Shown here one piece after another: positions 37,411 through 45,331 of a DNA stretch of 45,777 nucleotides. This DNA comes from Mycobacterium sp. (GTDB lineage Bacteria > Actinomycetota > Actinomycetes > Mycobacteriales > Mycobacteriaceae): contig JAOPVI010000097.1 in assembly GCA_025966225.1 (NCBI GenBank), positions 1-45,777 of the forward strand. Direction: 5' to 3'. The position numbers were made by a program, and so were the translations under genes. A model generated the notes under the pieces. That model worked only from the letters and a program-made list of their open reading frames with translations. It had not been told where the DNA came from and ran no database searches. How positions within the stretch are numbered: position 1 is the first letter of the stretch; each line of letters begins with the position of its first letter.

Positions 37411-38360
37411 GCGTCGCGCCGGTAGGCGTTCGGGCTGACACCGTAGGCCCGTTTGAACGCGCTGGAGAGCGCGAACGGGGTGCCGTAGCCGACTTCGCCC
37501 GCAATGGTCGCGATGGTGGTCGTGGTCGAGCGCAACATGTCGGCGGCGAGCGCGAGCCGCCAACTCGTCAGGAACGCGATCGGTGGTTCGCCGACGCGCT
37601 CGGTGAAGCGCCGGGCGAACAGTGCACGCGAAAACCCAACGGCGGAAGCAAGATTGGCCACCGTCCAGGGATAGGCCGGGTTGTGGTAGATCAGCTTGAG
37701 TGCGCGCCCAACGACGGGGTCATGCTCGGCGTGCCACCACGTTGGCGCGTTGTCGGCACGGTCGAACCACGCCCGCAGCACATCGATGAGCAGCAGGTCC
37801 AAGAGTCGATCGAGGTAGGCCTCCTGCCCAGGTCCGTCCTGGCCGGCCTCGGTGTTGAGCAGGTCCACCAACGGCGTTCGCCATTCGTCGGCGCGCAGCA
37901 CCAGCACCGTCGGGAGCGCCTCGAGTAGACGTGAGCTCACCTCGCTATGGCCCTCGTACGCGCAGACGACGCCGCGGTGCGCGCCCTCGGCGGCGTTGCC
38001 CCACGTGCGAACCCCGACCGACATCGCGAACTTCAGGTCCTCGCCGCTGCGCGTCGTGCACCGGTTGCCGGGGTGGATGACGACCTGCGGCCCGGTGGCG
38101 GGATCGTCGGCGAACACGTAGTGCTCGGTGCCGCGGGTCAGCGCAACGTCGCCTGCGTGCAACGCGAACTCCTCACCGGCGTCGGTGACGATGACTGCAT
38201 CGCCGCGGGTCATGCAGATCAAGGTCAGCGGGGCGTCGTCCTGGATGCGCATCGACCACGGAGGGTCCAGCGAAAGCCGCAGCACGAACGCACCGCGTGC
38301 GCGGACCCCGTCGAGCAACCCACCGAGTGCGTCCACGCCGCAGAGCCTAGACGAATGCAT
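37377..38360 (-). CDS. AraC-family regulator with N-terminal cupin (AraC_binding_2-like)
   Basis: 327 residues from ATG 38360; GTG 38336 (DALGGLLDGVRARGAF) could be the real start. Residues about 15-190 form the cupin effector domain (APLTLICMTRGDAVIVTDAGEEFALHAGDVALTRGTEHYVF). Two HTH units follow: TVANLASAVGFSRALFARRFTERVGEPP and IATIAGEVGYGTPFALSSAFKRAYGVSPNAYRR. It is divergent from the DUF1772 gene with 57 bp between starts, so it likely controls that gene. Its end overlaps the antiporter gene. Confidence 0.9.
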   Translation of the reverse strand: MHSSRLCGVDALGGLLDGVRARGAFVLRLSLDPPWSMRIQDDAPLTLICMTRGDAVIVTDAGEEFALHAGDVALTRGTEHYVFADDPATGPQVVIHPGNRCTTRSGEDLKFAMSVGVRTWGNAAEGAHRGVVCAYEGHSEVSSRLLEALPTVLVLRADEWRTPLVDLLNTEAGQDGPGQEAYLDRLLDLLLIDVLRAWFDRADNAPTWWHAEHDPVVGRALKLIYHNPAYPWTVANLASAVGFSRALFARRFTERVGEPPIAFLTSWRLALAADMLRSTTTTIATIAGEVGYGTPFALSSAFKRAYGVSPNAYRRDAYVEGAAVSAL

Positions 38361-38417
38361 ATGAATAGCGGACGGATGGCGATGGATCGTCTCAATCGAA
38401 GGCGATTGACTTGGGTC

Positions 38418-38912
38418 ATGTCAACGAGCCCATACGTCCTCGCCGCCGCCGCCGCAGCCATCACGAGTGCAGCCGTCGGCGGATTGTTCTACGCCTTCTC
38501 GACCTTCGTCATGAAGGGGCTGGACCGCACCGCACCCGCCGAGGCCATCACCGCCATGCGCGGCATCAACGCCGAGGCGCAGGCCAACCCACCGTTCCTG
38601 GCGCTGTTCCTCGGGTCCGCGCTGTTGGCCCTCGGCGTCGGCATCGCGGCGGCCGTCCGGCTGGCTCAGCCCGGATCGGGTTACGTGCTGGCCGGTGCCG
38701 CGCTCGGACTGGTGGCCTTCATCGTGACGATGGCGTTCAACGTCCCGCTGAACAATCGGCTCGACGCGCTCGATCCGAACGGGCTGTCCGCGGCCGACGC
38801 GTTGCGCGACTGGGAGGCCTACCTCGCGCCCTGGACGACCTGGAATCACGTTCGGACCGTGGCTCCGCTGGCAGGGGCGGTGCTGATGCTGGTCGGCCTG
38901 CACCGTTCCTGA
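38418..38912 (+). CDS. DUF1772 (anthrone oxygenase-like) membrane protein
   Basis: 164 residues from the ATG of MSTSPYVLAAAAAAITSAAVGG. Four hydrophobic segments are visible (about 5-30, 55-75, 85-110, 140-160). The sequence TSAAVGGLFYAFSTFVMKGLDRTAPAEAITAMRGIN and FNVPLNNRL plus WNHVRTVAP match DUF1772 (PF08592). The function in bacteria is unsettled. It is paired divergently with AraC. Its last 176 bp are overlapped on the other strand by the tail of the MFS reading frame. Confidence 0.85.
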   Translation: MSTSPYVLAAAAAAITSAAVGGLFYAFSTFVMKGLDRTAPAEAITAMRGINAEAQANPPFLALFLGSALLALGVGIAAAVRLAQPGSGYVLAGAALGLVAFIVTMAFNVPLNNRLDALDPNGLSAADALRDWEAYLAPWTTWNHVRTVAPLAGAVLMLVGLHRS

Positions 38913-40440
38913 ACGCAAACGCGACCACGGCGGCGGCGACCAGCGTGAGCACCCCGGCGATGATCGACGTTGGCGCGATACCCGAGTCGAAGGCGGTGCG
39001 AGCCGAGTCGAGCAGCGGTACTGCGACGTCGCCGGGCAGCGTGTGCGCGACGGCCGTCGCGCCACCGATGCTCTCTCCGGCGTCCGCCGCCTGCTGCGCG
39101 GAAAGCCCGTGCGGCAGTTCCACGTTGGTGCGATAGAAGGCCGTGAAGATGGTGCCGAGCGTCGCGGTGCCGATCACGGCCCCGAGCTCGTAGGCCGTCT
39201 CCGAGACCGCCGATGCGGCCCCGGACTTGGCTGCTGGCACCGATGACACGATGGTGTCGTTGGTGATCGTCTGCGAGATGCCAACCCCGATCTCCAGCAC
39301 GATGAACGACGCGATCACCGCGGCCACGTTGAGGTCGTGCCGGAAGAGCAGGATCATTCCGAAGCCCGCGGAGACGAGCACCAGTCCGATGATCGTCAAC
39401 GTGTGTGGCGCGAACCACCTGACCAGACGCACCACCCCGATGCCCGCGACCATCGACAGCAGGGCGCCTGGCAGCGTCACCAGTCCGGCCGCCAACGGAC
39501 TGAGCCCGAGCACCAGCTGCAGGTGTTGCGACACGAAGAAGATGAACCCGATGAGGCCCACGATCGACAGGAAGTTCGCCATGATCGACGACGCGAATGG
39601 GGCGTAGCCGAACAGCTTGACGTCGAACATGGGTGTGGCGCTGCGCTTCTGGCGCCGGACGAACAAGGTCGCGGAGCCGACGCTGACGACCAGGGCCGCG
39701 GCGACCAACCACGACAACCCGTCGTGTGCCCCGGTCTTGACCGCCCAGACGAGTGGGAGCATGGTCGTCAGCGACAGCAGCACGCTCAGCAGGTCCAGCG
39801 GTCCCGGGTTCGGGTCACGCGACTCGGGCACCAGGCGTGGTGCCAACACCAGCAGCGGCAACAGGATGGGCACCGCGACCAGGAACACTGCGCCCCAATG
39901 GAAGTGCTCGAGCAGCACACCACCGACGATCGGGCCCAACGCCGAACCCGCGGTGAAGGACGACGCCCAGATCGCGATGGCGAGCCTGCGGGCCGAGGCG
40001 TCGACGAAGATGTTGCGGATCAGCGACATGGTGGACGGCATCAGCATGGCACCGAAGAAGCCGAGCACCGCGCGAGCCGCGACCAGATACCCCGCACTCG
40101 GCGCGAACGCCGCGGCGAACGACACCACGGCGAAGCCGGCGGCGCCGATCAGCAGCAGCTTGCGGCGGCCGATGCGGTCGCCGAGGCTGCCCATCGCGAC
40201 CAGCAGTGCGGCCAACACCAGGGAGTAGACGTCGACGATCCACAACTGGGTGGACGCGGCGGGTCGGAAATCCTGGGCGATGCTCGGCAGTGCGAACGCC
40301 AGAATCGTGTTGTCGACCGCGATGAGCAGTACCGGCAGCAGGAGCACCGAGAGTGCGAACCAGGCGCGGCGCGGGGTAGTGGAGGTCGGCTCGGCGTCGA
40401 ACCCGCGCACGCGAGAAGCAGAAGAACCGGGGGTGGACAT
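38737..40440 (-). CDS. MFS drug exporter, DHA2 (14-TM) family, with an abnormal C-terminal extension
   Basis: 567 residues from ATG 40440. It starts RAWFALSVLLLPVLLIAVDNTILAFALPSIAQDF, with motif A GSLGDRIGRRKLLLIG and the DHA2 segment ASSFTAGSALGPIVGGVLLEHFHWGAVF. These match EmrB/QacA-type multidrug exporters. The membrane part ends at about residue 508 (VAFAFRNGAG). The remaining 58 residues are Arg/Ser/Pro-rich and come from reading antisense through the DUF1772 gene, so the natural stop appears lost. It is 13 bp downstream of a TetR gene and likely regulated by it. Confidence 0.88.
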   Translation of the reverse strand: MSTPGSSASRVRGFDAEPTSTTPRRAWFALSVLLLPVLLIAVDNTILAFALPSIAQDFRPAASTQLWIVDVYSLVLAALLVAMGSLGDRIGRRKLLLIGAAGFAVVSFAAAFAPSAGYLVAARAVLGFFGAMLMPSTMSLIRNIFVDASARRLAIAIWASSFTAGSALGPIVGGVLLEHFHWGAVFLVAVPILLPLLVLAPRLVPESRDPNPGPLDLLSVLLSLTTMLPLVWAVKTGAHDGLSWLVAAALVVSVGSATLFVRRQKRSATPMFDVKLFGYAPFASSIMANFLSIVGLIGFIFFVSQHLQLVLGLSPLAAGLVTLPGALLSMVAGIGVVRLVRWFAPHTLTIIGLVLVSAGFGMILLFRHDLNVAAVIASFIVLEIGVGISQTITNDTIVSSVPAAKSGAASAVSETAYELGAVIGTATLGTIFTAFYRTNVELPHGLSAQQAADAGESIGGATAVAHTLPGDVAVPLLDSARTAFDSGIAPTSIIAGVLTLVAAAVVAFAFRNGAGRPASAPPLPAEPRSERDSRSSRARGRPPSRATRRPRTARSDRARRADCSAGR

Positions 40441-40453
40441 GAGTTCTCCTGGC

Positions 40454-41029
40454 TTAAGACGTGTTCGGGTTGATGGTGCCGTCGACGAGGCTGGCCATGA
40501 TGGCGTCGACGATCTGGGTTCGGGGCGCGCTGTTGAGCCGCATGGCTTCGTAACCCGCGTGCAGCAGCGCCCAGAAGACCAGCCGTGGCCAGCCGGGCGG
40601 TCCCGCCGAACCCTGGCATGAAGCGCGGTTGAGCACCTCGACGATTACCTCGTCGCCGGTGTCGAGCACGGCGGCCAGTTCCTTGTCCGCCACCAGAGTG
40701 GGGTCGTTGTAGACGAACGGGACGATGGGACCGAGGTCCAGCTGACACTCGACGACGCGACGCAGGGCTTCGACGGGTGGACCGCAGTCCGGCTCGGCGT
40801 GCTCGATCGCGGCGATGCTGAGGCCGTGGACGTGTAGCGCGAGGGCCCGCAGCAGGTCGGACCGTTCGGCGAAGTAACGGTGGAGGGTGCTGCGGCCCAC
40901 CTCTGCGGCGGCGGCAATGTCGCCAAGTGATGCAGTCGGCTGTTCCGCGAGCACCGACATCGCGGCGTCGAGAATCGCCCGGCGGGTGCGGGAACGCGCG
41001 CCACCATCGTTCGACTTCGACACAGACAT
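40454..41029 (-). CDS. TetR-family regulator
   Basis: 191 residues from ATG 41029. The HTH is RRAILDAAMSVLAEQPTASLGDIAAAAEVGRSTLHRYFAERSDLLRAL (about 16-63). The C-terminal helical ligand domain includes VECQLDLGPIVPFVYNDP and WPRLVFWALLHAGYEAM. It precedes the MFS exporter gene by 13 bp, the classical arrangement for an autorepressed exporter operon. A 20-base palindrome lies 30 bp upstream. Confidence 0.92.
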   Translation of the reverse strand: MSVSKSNDGGARSRTRRAILDAAMSVLAEQPTASLGDIAAAAEVGRSTLHRYFAERSDLLRALALHVHGLSIAAIEHAEPDCGPPVEALRRVVECQLDLGPIVPFVYNDPTLVADKELAAVLDTGDEVIVEVLNRASCQGSAGPPGWPRLVFWALLHAGYEAMRLNSAPRTQIVDAIMASLVDGTINPNTS

Positions 41030-41058
41030 GGTTAAAAATATAGCACACTATTACTAAA

Positions 41059-41078
41059 GTGGGACAGCGGTGTCCCAC
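41059..41078. promoter_or_regulatory. Palindromic operator candidate for the TetR-MFS operon
   Basis: GTGGGACA (41059-41066) and TGTCCCAC (41071-41078) are perfect complements around GCGG. The palindrome lies between the TetR start and the RDD gene stop. A TATATT (-10-like) lies between it and the TetR ATG. It could also act as the RDD gene terminator. Confidence 0.65.
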
Positions 41079-41097
41079 CCATGCATGCCGCAGGTGG

Positions 41098-42003
41098 CTA
41101 ATCGGGTACGGCGAACCCTCCCGCAGGCGGCGGAGGCGTCACCGGCTGCGGCGGCGCAGGTGGTGCGTACCGCGATTGCTGTGGGACGGGTGGTCCATAC
41201 GCCGGTGGCTGGTAGCCCGCAGGGGCATACCCGGGCGCCACTGGCACAGGCACGGGCTGCAATCGCTGGAGTTCCCGGCGATGACGTTCGGCGAGTACCG
41301 CGGCCAGGATCAGCGGCGGCGGCGTTCCCGGCGGCGGTAGAGGGCTGATCTGCGCGACGACCTCGGTACAGATGCGGTACCCGAGCTCAGCTCGAATCTG
41401 GGGATCCAATTGCGATGCGCGGGAGAGGAATTGGCGTGCCCGCTCGGCCTGCTCCGGGCGCAGGCCGGACAGTTGAAGCGACGCCGCCCACCACGCCAGG
41501 ACGGGCGGCATTGCGGGCGGTGGGCTCAGCCGCGGCGCCCGTTCGCTGATCACCATGGTTCCGGCGAACACGTCGCCGATGCGCTTGCCCTTCGGTGACA
41601 GCAGGCTGCAGATGACGGCGGGCCCGCCTGCCAACAGCCAGATCTCGATCACCGACGCCAGGGCCCGAAACAGCGCCTGACGGAAGCGCTCTGGGCCCCC
41701 GTCATCCGACACGACACGAAGGCCCATCGCCATCTTGCCAAGGGTCCGACCTCGTGTCGTCAACTCGAAGATCAGCGGATAGCCGACGATGGCCAGCACG
41801 GTGAAGATGACGATCACCGCGCCCGCGAGGGCGTCGTCGAACTGGGTCAGCACCGTGGCCCCAAGAATGAGGCCGATCAGGTAGCCGGTGAACATGACCG
41901 TCACGTCGATGAACGCCGAAATCGCGCGGACCGGCAACTGGGCGATCTGGACGTCCAGGACCACGGCGTCGCCCGTCACCATCGGTTCCGGTTGGGCCAC
42001 CAT
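41098..42003 (-). CDS. RDD-family membrane protein with Pro-rich tail
   Basis: 301 residues from the ATG of MVAQPEPMVTGDAVVLDVQ. The RDD domain is in the first half: LPVRAISAFIDVTVMFTGYL (with the Arg/Asp pair), a second helix, LTTRGRTLGKMAMGLRVVSDDGGP and a third helix. The second half is cytoplasmic, with RPEQAERARQFLSRASQLDPQIRAELGYRI, then a proline-rich end (VAPGYAPAGYQPPAYGPP). RDD proteins have been tied to ion transport; the role here is unknown. It is divergent from the SpoIIM gene with 28 bp between the starts, as I recall for Rv3695/Rv3694c. Confidence 0.85.
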   Translation of the reverse strand: MVAQPEPMVTGDAVVLDVQIAQLPVRAISAFIDVTVMFTGYLIGLILGATVLTQFDDALAGAVIVIFTVLAIVGYPLIFELTTRGRTLGKMAMGLRVVSDDGGPERFRQALFRALASVIEIWLLAGGPAVICSLLSPKGKRIGDVFAGTMVISERAPRLSPPPAMPPVLAWWAASLQLSGLRPEQAERARQFLSRASQLDPQIRAELGYRICTEVVAQISPLPPPGTPPPLILAAVLAERHRRELQRLQPVPVPVAPGYAPAGYQPPAYGPPVPQQSRYAPPAPPQPVTPPPPAGGFAVPD

Positions 42004-42031
42004 GATGAACAACGCTACTAGGATTTGCGGA

Positions 42032-43024
42032 GTGGATGTCGACGCGTTCGTCCTGGCCCACCGCGCGACGTGGGACCGGCTCGAGCAGCTCGTCAAGCGC
42101 CGACGCAACTTGACCGGCGCCGAGGTCGACGAACTCGTCGACCTGTATCAGCGGGTGTCGACGCACTTGTCGGTGGTGCGCACGGCCTCGACCGACGGCG
42201 TGTTGGTCGGCCGGCTCTCGGGGCTGGTGGCGCGGGCGCGCGCAGCGGTCACCGGGGCCCACGCACCGTTGTGGAGCGAGTTCGCCCGGTTCTGGACGGT
42301 GTCCTTTCCCGTGGTCGCGTACCGGTCGTGGCGGTGGTGGGCGGGCTCGGCGGTGGCGTTCTTCGTCGTCGCGGCGATCGTCGCAGTCTGGGTGGTGCAC
42401 TCGCCCGAGGTCCAGGCGATCATCGGAACCCCCGGCGACATCGATGAATTGGTGAATCACAAGTTCGAGTCGTACTACAGCGACCACCCGGCGGGCTCGT
42501 TCGCGCTGCAGGTGTGGACGAACAACGCTTGGTTGGCGGCCCAGTGCATCGGCTACGCGATCCTGCTCGGCGTGCCGATTCCGTGGATGCTGTTCGAGAA
42601 CGCCGCCAACGTCGGGGTCAGTGCCGGGTTCATGTTCCAGGCGGGCAAGGGCGACCTGTTCATTGGCCTGCTCGCGCCGCACGGGCTACTGGAGTTGACG
42701 GCGTTGTTCCTCGCGGCCGGAGCGGGAATGAAGCTGGGCTGGACGGTGGTGTCACCAGGTAATCGACCGCGCGGGCAGGCGTTGGCCGAACAGGGCAGGG
42801 CCGTCGTCTCCGTCGCAGTCGGAATGATCGCGGTGCTGTTCGTCTCGGGACTCATCGAAGCCCTCGTCACGCCGTCTCCGTTGCCGACCTTCGCGCGGAT
42901 CGCGATCGGGGTCGCGGCCGAGGCGGCCTTCCTGGCCTACGTAATCCACTTCGGGCGCAAGGCAGTTCGGGCCGGCGAGACCGGTGACGTCGAGGACGCT
43001 CCAGACGTCGTGCCGACGAGGTGA
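42032..43024 (+). CDS. Stage II sporulation protein M-like membrane protein
   Basis: 330 residues from a GTG; a -10-like TAGGAT (42019-42024) ends 7 bp before it, so the transcript may be leaderless. The N-terminal part (DAFVLAHRATWDRLEQLVKRRRN) is cytoplasmic. The SpoIIM domain has several transmembrane helices with FESYYSDHPAGSFALQVWTNNAWLAAQCIGYA, GVSAGFMFQAGKGDLFIGLLAPHGLLELTALFLA-type sequence. Mycobacteria do not sporulate; this gene is part of the MoxR/DUF58 cluster, which is thought to help assemble membrane or metalloprotein complexes. It is convergent with DUF58. Confidence 0.88.
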   Translation: MDVDAFVLAHRATWDRLEQLVKRRRNLTGAEVDELVDLYQRVSTHLSVVRTASTDGVLVGRLSGLVARARAAVTGAHAPLWSEFARFWTVSFPVVAYRSWRWWAGSAVAFFVVAAIVAVWVVHSPEVQAIIGTPGDIDELVNHKFESYYSDHPAGSFALQVWTNNAWLAAQCIGYAILLGVPIPWMLFENAANVGVSAGFMFQAGKGDLFIGLLAPHGLLELTALFLAAGAGMKLGWTVVSPGNRPRGQALAEQGRAVVSVAVGMIAVLFVSGLIEALVTPSPLPTFARIAIGVAAEAAFLAYVIHFGRKAVRAGETGDVEDAPDVVPTR

Positions 43025-43028
43025 CCCG

Positions 43029-44351
43029 CTACAGCTTGCCGCTCGCCTTCATGGCGAGGTAACGGTCGGCCAACGCGGGCGCAAGCTCTTCCGGCTCGGC
43101 ATCGACGACGTCGACACCCATGCGGCGGAGTCGGGTGGCGATGACGCCGCGATCGTTGCGCGCCCGCTCGGCCGCCGCGGCGTCGTAGACCTGGGCCGCG
43201 TCGGCGCGGCCTGCGGCCAACCGGTCCACCCGCGGGTCGGCGACCGAGGCGATCAACACGTGATGCTTGGCCGACAACTGCGGCAGCACCCCCATCAACC
43301 CCTCGTCCAACGCCGACGAGTTCAGGTCCGTCATGAGCACCACGAGCGCGCGCCGCCGGATCCGGCGTTGGACCGTCGCCACCATCGCGGGGGCGTTGGA
43401 CTCCACCAGCGCCGGCTGCAGTGGTGCCATCGCGTCGACGAGTTGGGCCAGCAGCTCGGTTCGCGACGCGTTGTACACCCCGGCTCTCGGCACCCGGTCG
43501 TGCGCGATGAAGTCGACGTGGTCACCGGCCCGGGATGCCAACGCGGACAACAGCAATGCGGCATCCATCGACCAGTCCAGGCGCGGCCATCCGCTCGGAT
43601 CCCCCGCCGTCGGATCGACGCCGACGCGGCCCGCCGACGTACGTCCAGTGTCCAAAACGATCACCACGCGACGGTCGCGCTCGGGACGCCACGTCCGCAC
43701 CACGACGTCTGCGCGCCTGGCCGTCGCGCGCCAGTCGATGGACCGGACGTCGTCGCCGACGACGTACTCGCGCAGCGAGTCGAACTCAGTACCTTGACCG
43801 CGGATCAGGACGGGAATCATGCCGTCCAATTCGCGCAACTTGGCCAGCCGAGACGGCAGATGCTTGCGGGACAAGAACGGCGGCAGAATCCGGATCCGCC
43901 ACGGCACCCGATGCGAGGTCTGCCGCCCCGCCAGCCCAAGTGGGCCAACCGAACGTGCGGTCACCAACGCGGCGTCGTGATCGCCGCGGCGCACTGGCCG
44001 CAACCGGGTGACCACCTGCAGCCGTTGTCCCGCAGCGATGTCCACCGAATGCGTGCGGGGTTCCGCGCGCGTGGACGGCGGCCATGCGTCGCGGACCTGG
44101 CCGCGGAACCTTCGATTCCCTGGCTGCTCGATCACCAGCCGTGCGTCCACCTGTTCGCCGAGCCGGGCCGCCCCGTCCCCGAGCCTGCTGAAGTGCAGCC
44201 GACGGGTGTTGGCGGCCAGTGCGAAGTCGATCACGATTGCCATCAGAAGCAGCAGGGCGAGAAGAGTGAATGCGGTTGCGGGCCAAGGCGATAATCCGAT
44301 CGGGAGCACGCACAGCAACGCCACCAGCCATGCGCGGCCGGTCAGCACCAC
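43029..44351 (-). CDS. DUF58 / von Willebrand factor A-type protein
   Basis: 440 residues from a GTG that shares a base with the moxR stop (TAGTG). Two N-terminal helices (VLTGRAWLVALLCVLPIG and ATAFTLLALLLLMAIVIDFAL) anchor it. The DUF58 signature is GTEFDSLREYVVGDDVRSIDWRATAR (about residue 210). A VWA-like metal site follows (VVIVLDTGRTSAG and VVLMTDLNSSALDEGL). In such clusters MoxR ATPase and VWA/DUF58 proteins act together as a chaperone pair. It is translationally coupled to moxR and convergent with the SpoIIM gene 4 bp away. Confidence 0.9.
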   Translation of the reverse strand: MVLTGRAWLVALLCVLPIGLSPWPATAFTLLALLLLMAIVIDFALAANTRRLHFSRLGDGAARLGEQVDARLVIEQPGNRRFRGQVRDAWPPSTRAEPRTHSVDIAAGQRLQVVTRLRPVRRGDHDAALVTARSVGPLGLAGRQTSHRVPWRIRILPPFLSRKHLPSRLAKLRELDGMIPVLIRGQGTEFDSLREYVVGDDVRSIDWRATARRADVVVRTWRPERDRRVVIVLDTGRTSAGRVGVDPTAGDPSGWPRLDWSMDAALLLSALASRAGDHVDFIAHDRVPRAGVYNASRTELLAQLVDAMAPLQPALVESNAPAMVATVQRRIRRRALVVLMTDLNSSALDEGLMGVLPQLSAKHHVLIASVADPRVDRLAAGRADAAQVYDAAAAERARNDRGVIATRLRRMGVDVVDAEPEELAPALADRYLAMKASGKL

Positions 44352-45331
44352 TAGCGTGGCACCGGCACGGCGGCCAGGATGCCGTCCAATACCCCATCGG
44401 GGTTGGCGCCCTCCAGTTCCGCCTCCGGGCGCAGGGCCACCCGATGTCTCAACGTCGGACGCGCCATCGCCTTGACGTCGTCTGGAGTGACGTAGTTGCG
44501 GCCCGAGAGCCACGCCCAGGAGCGCGCCGTCGAAAGCAGCGCCGTTGCGCCGCGGGGAGACACACCTAGTTGCAGGGCGGGCGAATGTCGCGTCGCCCCA
44601 ACGATGTCCACGATGTAACCGAGCACCTCGTCGGCCACCAGCACCTGCTGCACCGCCGCCCGGCCTGCGGCGAGTTCCGCAGGCCCAGCGACTGGTCGGA
44701 TCGCCGAAAGGTCGCGGGGGTTGAACCCATGGGCATGCCGGACCAGGATCGCGATCTCCTGGTCGCGGGGCGGAAGTGGCACGTTGAGCTTGAGCAGGAA
44801 CCGGTCGAGTTGGGCCTCGGGAAGTTGGTACGTGCCTTCGTATTCGATGGGGTTCTGCGTCGCGGCGACGATGAACGGATCGGGGAGCGGCCGGGGTTCG
44901 CCGTCCACGCTCACCTGACGTTCTTCCATGGCCTCCAACAATGCGGCCTGTGTCTTCGGCGGTGTGCGGTTGATCTCGTCGGCAAGCAGCAGATTGGTGA
45001 ACACCGGTCCGGAGCGGAACGTGAACTCAGCGGTGCGGGCGTCGTAGACCAACGACCCCGTGATGTCGCCCGGCATCAGGTCGGGGGTGAACTGGACACG
45101 CTTGAAGTCGAGTTGCAGTGCGGCGGCCAGGGCGCGGATCAGCAGCGTCTTCGCAACCCCTGGTACGCCTTCGAGCAGCACGTGACCACGGCACAGCAGC
45201 GCGATGACCAACCCGCTGACGACGGCGTCCTGCCCGACCACGGCCTTGGCGAGCTCGGTGCGCAAGTCCAGGAGCGCGTTTCGTGCGGTGTCCGAATCCA
45301 CGGTGGTTGGGTTGGCGGTTGGCTGATTCAA
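44351..45331 (-). CDS. moxR: MoxR-family AAA+ ATPase
   Basis: 326 residues from a TTG that overlaps the stop of the preceding gene (TTGA). Walker A is GVPGVAKTLLIRALA (in MoxR the GxxGxxKT form), Walker B is LLLADEINRTPPKTQAALLEAMEERQV, sensor 1 is FIVAATQNPIEYEGTYQLPEAQLDRF, and the arginine/sensor 2 region is LGVSPRGATALLSTAR. It is a chaperone-type ATPase working with DUF58/VWA partners. From memory it corresponds to M. tuberculosis moxR2 (Rv3692). Length matches the family. Confidence 0.92.
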   Translation of the reverse strand: MNQPTANPTTVDSDTARNALLDLRTELAKAVVGQDAVVSGLVIALLCRGHVLLEGVPGVAKTLLIRALAAALQLDFKRVQFTPDLMPGDITGSLVYDARTAEFTFRSGPVFTNLLLADEINRTPPKTQAALLEAMEERQVSVDGEPRPLPDPFIVAATQNPIEYEGTYQLPEAQLDRFLLKLNVPLPPRDQEIAILVRHAHGFNPRDLSAIRPVAGPAELAAGRAAVQQVLVADEVLGYIVDIVGATRHSPALQLGVSPRGATALLSTARSWAWLSGRNYVTPDDVKAMARPTLRHRVALRPEAELEGANPDGVLDGILAAVPVPR

